A stretch of DNA of 64,000 nt from Doryteuthis pealeii (lineage: Eukaryota > Mollusca > Cephalopoda > Myopsida > Loliginidae): the NCBI GenBank assembly GCA_023376005.1, contig CM042141.1, positions 96,000,510 to 96,064,509 of the forward strand, written 5' to 3'. The notes under the pieces are model-generated. The model did not search any database and was not told the origin of the DNA. It saw only the letters and a list, made by a program, of their open reading frames with translations. Positions 39,722 to 50,300 of the stretch are shown here, piece after piece (positions within the stretch are counted from its first letter, which is position 1; each line of letters starts with the position of its first letter). The position numbers were made by a program, and so were the translations under genes.

Positions 39722-42700
39722 GAACAGTCTTACAGATGATAGATCTATTTTCTTTTGTCTTTTTTTTTTTTTCTTTTTTTTTAGTTGGAAGTGCATGGTG
39801 TAATGGTTACCATCGTAGGAAATGAACACAGCGAGATAAGTTCAAATCCTGGATGCAGCTGTTTGCATTTCACATAATGCTAATACTTTTGGAAAGGTAC
39901 GAATCTGACTATTCTCCCTCCAGCTATAGGTAAATAGTAGAGTAGACTGAGCTCTTTAACCTTGGTATGGCAACCAGTCTAGGAGAAGGAAAACTCTGAA
40001 TTCAAACCAAAGGGGTTCTCTTCTCATTAGTCAAAAACTACTTTATGAGCCTCTTCCCTTCCTTTTCTATCTACAGGTGTCTTTGTAGATCATAAAGAGG
40101 TAAAAATCACCGGAGAAGCAGGGGGTTATACCCATAAGGTGGGGGTGGGGCAGTAGACTAAAAAAAATTAAAGGCCAGTCTGAAAGAAGTAGTAATAACA
40201 AGAAAAATACATTGACATTAAAATCTAGTAACCATACTCTTGTTTTGATGGCATTGTTTTGTCTGGATCTCAAAATCGCAGAGTATTTTACACTTTTTTT
40301 CTTTTAAGACAGCTTCTGGTCTATGTTCATACTATATGTTCATGAAAGAAGACTCAAAAGTTTGAAAAATGGTAGTGACTATCCAAAGCTCAGCAAGAAT
40401 ACTGAGGAAAGTCCTAAAGAGATGAATGAAGAGGCTTGTCATTTGAAATCCCCTCCCCCCTCACCAATAAGTGCCAGGCACTTGGTGTAAACCTGCAAAT
40501 GTTTGATATAAATAACTGCCGCAACAAAAGAGATCAACTGGTAACTACTTGACACAACAGCACCAAAACACAGTAGTAATAACCAGACAAATACATTGAC
40601 ATTAAAATCTAGTAACCATGCTTTTCTATTTTGCACTGTTTAACAAATTTATAGTTAAAAAAAAAACAAAACATGTTGGTCACATTTTAAAATGTGATTT
40701 CAAACTCCTAAAAATGCCATATTGTCTAGGTAAATATCCTCAGATTTTTGTCTATCTACACTTATATTTTTAAAAAAACCAAGTGACCTGCTTACAGTTT
40801 TTAATGTGTTTATCATTAGGCATAGACTTTAGGCAAGTAGATATTATTGAAATGAGTGACCACTTAAGAATGGCAGGTAGTGTAAGAAACATGAGTTTTG
40901 CCTGTGTGTAAAACTAAGCAAAGTTTAGTAAATAACAATTCCAAATGTGGAAATTTCTATTATTGAATAATAATAGAAATTTCCACATAACTTCCAGGAT
41001 ATTTTTACTTTGACCATTCAAAATTCTTTAAAACCAGTGTATATATACATACTAGCAACGGTTACCCGGCATCGCCTGGGTAGAGGGGGATTTTTAAAAG
41101 TTAGTCCTGCATATCCATTATTACTGAATCGTGAGTTGAATCCTCGTGGGATCCCCCATTTAAATCCCTATGGAAAAAAAATAGACCTTGCATTGATCCA
41201 GCTACTCTGAAAAGAAATGTTAATGTCTACTATCTAAAATATTAAATGAAAAAAAATCCATGCTGTTATCATTTAAATTTTATTTTTTAATTATCTTCAT
41301 GAATATAAATCAAATCTCTATTATTTTTGCTCAAAAACCAAACCCTGGTGATATTTAATGTGTATATATATTTACTTTGTCGTTAATTGTTTTATTTTCG
41401 AAGTTTCCTCCGGACATACATATACACACAAACACACACACACCAAGCCTTCTACACGAGCAAGATGTGACACAAGGTAAATTTCTTAAGTGGAGTTCAA
41501 CAGGTTTGAATCCAGAGTTTTCCTTATTTAATTGGTTTTTACTAGGGTATTGTGAGTTTGATCCTAACTGGGTGCCCTACACTTATGGCCTTGAACCAAA
41601 AATTAGCTATGTTTAGTAAATAATAACTATTTTGATTTTAAAACTTTAATATTATTCCAAGTTTATATTATTTGGATTATCCGGACTATTGTCCTCATCT
41701 TTTTTGTTATCTGTACAATGTTTTGGCTAATATGCCCTCTGGCCTTTTTCAGGTATTTCTTGTTGGACTCAGGAACCTTCTTGTCAAACTCTGGAGCCAT
41801 CATGGAACTTATTCAATCCACGGGGGTATATTGTTCTCATTCCACTAATCATAGCTGGGGTACAGGTGTTAAGCTGTGTTAATTATTATTCTATGTTACT
41901 GTCGCCCTTCACCAGGATTGAACCTGAAGCCTAGAGATAACTGTCACTTAGAACTGTATTAACTCCACGCTTATATCCACTATGCTATATGTCCAACTGG
42001 ATACATAGCGTTGTGGATATAGGCGTTGAGTTAATACAGGTAGGAAAAAGGACATGCTACACAGAAAAATATAATAAAGAAAGAAAGAGAGTAGGAAAAA
42101 GATAGAGAGAGTGGGTGAGTGCACAGTAGCATTAACACTAATTTGCTCAAATCAAACATAATGAAAAGAAAGAAAGAAAAAAATGAGAAAGAATTAAATC
42201 AAGATTATTATACTTTTTACATATTGAAGTAATTTGCAATAGCTCTTAAATAAACATATCAAACATAATAATTAGATTATCATACTATGGTATATCCATG
42301 TGTCATGCTAGTAATAATAATAATAATAAGACTGGAGAAATAGGAAATCTGAGGAAGAATTGAGACCATACAAACCGCAGCATTGTTAAAATCAGATAGA
42401 ATACTCAGATGAATCCTAGATACCTGGGGACACTTTGTCACTCAAACTCCAATGAAAGACCACCAACTAATGCTGGTATGAAAAACTTGCAAGGAGTGAT
42501 ATAATAATAATAATAATAATAATTAATAATAACAAAAAAACAATTTTATTTTTTAAGTGTTTAATTGAGTCGTACCTAATTTTGAAAATTAATTAATCTA
42601 AACAAATCGAGGTATTAATTCATTATTAATTAATTAATTTTCAAAATTAGGTACGACTCCAATTAAACACTTATTCTCCAAAAAATTATCGTTCTAAACA

Positions 42701-43875
42701 AACCTTGTTTATAATTTTATTTTTATTTGAATTTTTAAATCCTAGGTGTAGAGTTGCTGATAAAATGGAATCTAATATAAAAAGTCATTTATTTATGATT
42801 TAAGTGCTACTTAAAAAAAAGTGTGTCATGTACTTGTGATGCTGTACATTTTGGAAGTGCTCTGACCTCAAATTACAAATAATCTTACATCCAATAGGGA
42901 TTTTTGTTTAGTGTCTCTTCAAGAAAGCAACTTAAACATTGTTAATTAAAAAAAAAAAGAAGAAAAAAATAGATACTAGGGATGAAATACAATATATTTA
43001 TGGATAATATTTGATTGAGAAGTGCTGGTTGATTTTTATTAATATTTTCATATTCATGTCCTGGGTATGATGTTAAACTATCTGATGGTTCTGGTTCTAA
43101 AGGTCTGGGGAATGTGGAGTACCCCTTCATCATCATTGCTCCCAGGTTCACTCTGACCTGGAGTGGTAGTACCTGTTAGGGTCCCATCTATGGGTTAAAT
43201 AGAACAAAATGTGTTCAAAAAGAAAAATTGATCTTACAAAATAGAGTTCATGAATGAATGAATGAAACAAAATGTCTTCGGCATAAAATAACCCAAGGGT
43301 TGACATGCCGTAAAATCCAACCAACCAACCGTTAATTCATATCATCGTCATCTTGATATGCATCATCTTATTCATAAAATAGTGATTACATGCAAGTGTG
43401 ATTTTTAGAGTTATTTTTATGTTATAAAATTGTTTGAAAGCTGATATCAAACACAGAACCTTGTGATTTCTAGGTGGATGCTCTACCAATTGAGCTAAAC
43501 CCTCCCCTTTTGGACTACATCATATTCATGTGCGATAGGTTACCTACTATCACACAAACCATTCAAAGATTTTTAAGAGGCATGCTTAGTGTAACAGTTT
43601 TATTCACAGGAAATGGAATCAGTAGCCTGAATTCAAATCCTGGATGAGTCTGTTTGTGTTTCACTTTATGCTAATGTGCTTGAGAATGTCATGAATCTAT
43701 CTGTTCTCCCCCCAGCTATGGGGAAAATTGTAGGATAGACTAGGCTAAACAACCAGCCTAGGAGAAGGAAAACTCTGAATTCAAACAAGTTTTACTCCAC
43801 TTAAAAAACTGACCTTATGTCACATCCTGCCTGTGACAGAGGGGTTGGGCAAATACATAAATTTAAAGATTTTTA

Positions 43876-43910
<35 letters not shown>

Positions 43911-44024
43911 AAAAAATATAACAATATATAATATTATAAAAATTGAAAAAACACAAGTTTCATTACCGAATGTGTTTTTTCAATTTTTATGATATTACAT
44001 ATTGTCGGATTTACTTCCACTTTT

Positions 44025-44068
<44 letters not shown>

Positions 44069-46768
44069 TCTTAAAGAATTAATCAAATCTTATGAAGCAT
44101 TTTAATCAAAATTAATTCTTCAATCTTAAAATGAAAAATATAGGTTGATATTTATTTTCAAAAACAACACATATGCAGTTTTAGCAAATCAATCAATAAA
44201 TAAATCAATAAAACCAAAAATCAATGAGTAATTTCATCTTTTAAAAGAAGGAAATGAAGCTTTTTTCCTCTTGTAAAATAAGTTTTATTCATATTAAAAA
44301 AAAAAAAAAAAAAAAAAAAGAAAAGAATTTGAAAATCTTCAAATATGAAATAAATACAAACTTAAATAGAAAGCAGAATTCATCCCCAACAAAATTGAGA
44401 AATTCTTAAGAATTGACAACTTTTAATTTAATATTAATTACGATGGGAGTATAAAGATATATTTATTCTGAAAAAGAACTGGTTTGAATTTTCAATTTTG
44501 ACTGCTAGCATTTGTTTTGCTAGTCTTATTAATGGAGATTGTGTATCTGAACTACATCACCACCAATGTCACAATTCCCTTAATTATTTACGTTATATTT
44601 TCAATGGTTATTAAATAATCATTATTTAATCTTAATTAGCATCTTATTTATTAACAATCTCTAATAAGGTCTAGCTGAGATAGATTTGCCTCAAAACAGC
44701 CCATATTATTAATGTACTTAATAATCCTGCTATAACCCATCGGTCGCTACCGAGCTAAAGGGCTCACAGAATCTCCGAAATTGGCCGTCAAGATCGGATT
44801 TTCTGCATCAACCAAGGATTGCAGGGTCTCTATATTTGCAGGGTCTCTATATTTGCAGGAAGTCTAGCCGAATGCCCCACGTTGTGCTAAGATCTCAAAC
44901 GACTAGAAATCTGCTATAGAAACTGATTTCCGAGGTTAATGGCGGCCTATTGGTCACACACAAAAAAGAATAACAACTCTTTTTCTTCTTCAAAAATCAA
45001 CAACATTTATATTCAAAAATACAAGAATACAAATAATTACTTCTCAAGGTTTGTGGGAGTGATGTGCCCGTAATTAAATACTTCTGGTCTTCTGCAAAGT
45101 ATTGTGCAAAACAGTTCGTAAGTTGACTAAGTTTTCAAAATGGTCTTAGCTGAAGTCAGTTACTCTCGGCTCTCAGTATTGCGTTAATCTATTCAGCTAG
45201 CCCGGTTCTCAAGCAATCACAACTTCATTTGCCCGTTTGGCCTCATCTGCCCGTTCGGCCTCGTCTGCCTCTCAAGCCAAAAACGTCTGAGTTAAATAAC
45301 ATTTCAATCGGAACAATTTTATTTCCGGCCGGCATGAAGATATTAGGAATTTTTCTGCTCCTCCCACTCAAGCAGGGTAACCGCCTCCCTCTTGTTTTAA
45401 CCAGCCAATCGAATTTACTTCCGCTCACCAATCTAAGTGCCATCTCTTCCGGCCACTTGAATGTTTTTTAAATACATTTGACTTTCTTTAATTTCGATTT
45501 TCAACAAGAGTTATCTCCATTCTTAAGTGTTTAAGGAAACAATAAACCAAAGATTCTCTTTCCCGACAATCTTCTGGCCACTTGAGTATCCTTTTAATAC
45601 ATTTGGTTTTCTTTTAATTTCGATTTTGATTTTCCGGTAATCTATAAAACAGGATTTATCTTTTTCCGAGCAACTAAAGTCTGATTACATCAAAGACTTG
45701 TCTATGACCGCCGCCTCTCGCTTCTGGGAGTTCCGACCTACTTGAGATTTTACTACTGATATGATCAGCCCTATCCCGGCCACCATCCGACTCGACTGCC
45801 CGATCGAGGTCATTGCCGGATCGCCCATCTGTTTTGAATCTACGGCCGAAGTCAGCCGGCGAATTATATTTCCATTTTCTTTTTCTTTCTTTCTAAAGCT
45901 GATTTGAGAACCAAAGAGCAACAATGCTATTTTTCATCATAAAATGGTGGAAATTAAGTCTAAATTAATATCATTGAAAGGAAATGATAGCAGGGATGTC
46001 GAGTCAGAACACAAAATCTCCGACTCCTCTATTTTTAGCCCCTCCGACTCCGATTCCTTTTTCTATAATTAAGTAATTATGACCTACAAATGAATATAAA
46101 ACCATGATTTTTTATAATCTATTTATAAGGAATGTGCACTGTATAACTTTACAGACTAAACTAGGGACATATGAAGTGTAAATTCAACTGAAGTCAAAGT
46201 CGGTATAGTTTACCAACTCAGACTCTGACGATCCCTTAATTGCTTCTGACTCCAACTCCGACTCTACATGCCCTGTATGAATAGTCAGATAAATATATTA
46301 AAACTTGCATTAAGATAATGCAAACAGATTTTACCAATCAGGTGGGGGGGGGGCACTGTTTTGCATGTAATATGGAGCTGCAGTAATGAAAATTGCTAGT
46401 TGAGAAATGAATGTCTAAAGATATAAATATGCTAGAACAAATAAGGACATTCATTACATAACTCGAATTTAGAATAAGTAAATGAAATGAAGGGAATCTA
46501 TGTGGATTTACGGTTTCATAATGGTTGCCAGTTCCTTGGGGGGTGGGGGGAGGGTTTTGATGTAGTCTGTGTTTTATTGAAGAAGATAGAATGAATAAAG
46601 TGAGATCACTGGTTAGATTGAATCTTTTTTTTTTGAGAAGTATCTTGAAGCAAACTCCAAGATTACATAAACAAGGGTTTTGTTTTTAAAATAAACGAAT
46701 GGATTCTTAACCAAAATGCAAATAATAAAGCACTAGCAGTCACTGAATACCTATGTAATGTGTATGTA

Positions 46769-46831
<63 letters not shown>

Positions 46832-47262
46832 CAATACTAATGCATTGTGTGTGTGTGTGTATGTATGTGTGTGTCAATACTAATGCATTGTGTGTGTGTG
46901 TGTGTGTGTGTCAATACTAATGCATTACATGTTTGTGTGTGTGTGTGCGGAGGCGCGTGGTCTAATGGTTAGAGTCATAGTTCAATTCCTGGACGAAGCT
47001 GTTGGCATTTCATATTTTGACATTTCCTATTGTGCTAATACTCTTGGGAAAGATATGAATCCAATTCTCCCTCCAGCTATGGGTAAATAGCAGGGCAGAC
47101 TGGGCTCTTTAACCATGGCTAGGTAACCAGTCTAGGAGAAGGAAAACTCTGAATTCAAACCTGTTAAACTCCGCTTAAGAAATTGACCTTGTGTCGCATC
47201 CTACTTGTGCGGAGGGGTTGGTAAATATATATGTGTGTGTGTGTGGTTGTCAATACTAATGC

Positions 47263-47325
<63 letters not shown>

Positions 47326-50300
47326 TGTCAATACATTATGCATTTTATATATATATATGTGTGTGTGTGTGTGTATGTAATGTATCTATACTTATGCATC
47401 TTATATAAAGTTGAACTTGTTAAAAACTGTTATAAAATTCAATATTTTTATGGAGAATAATATTGGAGCATCTTATTATTTTTTTTTTATCCAGTTTTCA
47501 ACACTTTTAAAATTTTATTTTCATCTCTTATCTAGACTTTGCCTCCTAGAATTACTGCAACAGCAATTTTCCAAGAGAAAAAAAGTGATAAGCAAAAATA
47601 CCATTACAAAACCCTTTTAAGCTTTTATGTAAGTTTAGTCATCACTTTGCTAACACATAAATGTTTGAACTAAATTTTTTTTTATGAATTGATAAAATTA
47701 CATGAAAACTATAATAAAGAACTAAATAATATAGATCAATATTTATTACTAATATCTTTTTTTAAACAAAAGATTGATAAATTTTCTAAATATTACTTTT
47801 TTTTTTTTAATTTACCTCTCACCAACTCTTGGGAATCATATTTCCAACATACCTGCATAACGCATCTCAGCCTTGCATCTATTTATAAATGACAACTCAC
47901 CTGGTATAGTTTAATTTTCTATGCAGGCTTTTTATTATATATATAATAAAAATTTATCAAATCCTTGTGTTGATTCAGTTTTTGTTTATGCAATTATTTT
48001 AAAGAATCGTGAGGAGTGGCTACTTATTCTTTAAGTTAATAAAAAATATTTTACTAAAAATAAGATCAACAGCATTAATTTATTATTGCTTTTTCCCAAA
48101 TGTTAAAAAAATACAAACAAATAAAACTTTTAAAAAATGGCTAAAAAATTTTTAAAGAAATTCTTGACTGAGTGGGTGGGTGGTGGGTGTGCGGTACTGA
48201 CAAAAACAAAATGAGAAAATTCCGAAATAAAAGTAAATAAAATATGTAGTTTTCTTCTCTTTTTTTTTAAGTTTAGGGAGTGGAAGAGAAGATAAAAAGA
48301 AGAATTTGTAGGTGAATGTTGTCTATCTTGTTTTTGTTTTTTTGTTTGTAATTTGTTTTTGTTGTTGTTGTTTTTAGGGGGGAGCTTCATTCTTCCTTCC
48401 TTCGTTTAAAACACATAACAATAACATTGAAAAACAAGATATTTTGTCTAAAATTGGACCCCACACTTTTTTAAAAATCGATCTAAACAACTAAAGCACC
48501 AAGTATAAATAATAAAATTAAATCAGAAATTAAAATTATTAATGAACTTTTGATAACAAAAATTCGGTCGGGCGCTAAGTGATATAATTTATCCCTACAC
48601 CCTTTCTTTTTTTGTTTTAACTAACTTTTAAATGTTGAAAACAAGTCAAATTCTGATATTTTAGGCAGCTGTTTAACTCTTCAATTATGCAATAAATAAT
48701 TTTTTTTTTTTTTTTTTTTTTTTTTACTATTCTGGGATATTTTTAGCCCCCAAAAGCATTTTAAGAAAGAAATGCTAATCTTTTTCTTTCTTTTTTCATC
48801 ATAAACACATTTATTCAATCAAAATGCCATAAAAAATGTATTGTATTTTTCGCGCTTCCCATTAAAAAATCATCGTTTTTTTTGTTGTTTTTTTTGTTTT
48901 GTTTTGGTTTTTTTCTAATTTTATAATTCTATACTAAGTGTTTTTTTTTTTACCGTGTTTTATATTGTAACTTAAAGAGTTGTTTAATAAAGACTTAAAA
49001 GAAGTTCGGATAATGTGTAAGTTTATGAAAACTTTGAAAAATAGAAATTAACCCATGACATGAAATCCAATATTTCCGAAATTTAAATGGGTTAATAATT
49101 CGTCCTATGCGAAAATATGATTGTAATGAATGACAAGGAATTATAAATTCATAACACAAATAATGTTATTCCTGCTTTTCTTTTAGGATAATTTGAGATT
49201 AAATAATTATTGCTAACGTGTTGTTTCGGGAAAACAATACAATTGTATTTTCTCGTATGTTTAATGTTTCAACCATTTGATTTCAAATTCTTTCAAATCT
49301 ATTGTTATTATTTTAGCTAACTCGTGTTCTTTTTATAACAAATGTAAAGATGTATTCCTTTTATCTGATTTTAAATTATTCAAAATAATTTAAAGTCTCC
49401 ACTCGCTTTTAATCTATAATGACAATGTTACAATATCGAGATTATTGTATTTCTTCTTTTAGCGGAGAAAAAAATCGTTCATTTTGGCTTTTTTCTTCTT
49501 TCCTTTCCTTCTTTTGTCATTTCAATTTATTTTCCTTTATTTTAATTTGTATTTCACGTTTTCTTTATATTGCCTTTGTAAAATAACAATTCTCGGCAGT
49601 CAGATGTAATTATTATCATTAAAAACAAGAAATTTGGAGAATTTTCGTCATTAATGTTGTTTATTGTGAAAGTCATGGATGAAGGAAAGAAGCTCTTCCT
49701 TTTTCTTTCGGAGATTTCGGTTACTTCCTAAAACGAGGAAATGCTTTTGTTTTTTTTTTAAGAAAAAAGATATTTAGATTTTAGATCTTTTTCTTCCTTT
49801 AATTTAATTCTCGACTTAGTCGTCTACACATTTTAGGATTTGTCTACTACCAACATTTGGTAAACAATAAATTACCCAATTCAAACTAACACATTTATTA
49901 TGATTTATAATTTCACCTGTCTCTCTCATCAGTCGCGCTCGCAGCACAATTCGAACTTTAGTTTACAAAACAAAAAACAAAAAAACCTTGTATGTCCTTA
50001 TACGTTTTATAAGGGTAAAAGAATTAAAAATATATTCATTTATTCATTTCATTTTATTTTTAATTTTAACAAAGTTCTGTTATTTTTTTCTGTTAAAACT
50101 CAACTATTAGGTTTTCTAACTTTTCATAATTTACAACTTAAACTATAATTTAATTAAAAGGAATAAAAAATAGAGGCGATTTTGTTAGTTTTTTACGGTT
50201 CCCTTTTTATTACTTAATAATAAAATTCGAAATAGATGAATAAATTGTAGAAGGGGAACTGTCGTTGATGTATTTATATTGTATCATCACAAAAGAATTT

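Noticed and set aside
39452..39829. 125-codon frame, minus
   Set aside because: It runs across poly-A tracts and two unrelated elements (fold-back and SINE), so it cannot be one gene.
46770..47390. CRISPR-like alternation of repeats and spacers
   Set aside because: The spacers are identical and the repeats are dinucleotide runs; this is a compound microsatellite in animal DNA.
49915..49960. Second hammerhead candidate at CTGATGAG on minus
   Set aside because: CTGATGAG is present, but the following sequence gives no stable stem II and no GTC triplet in place.
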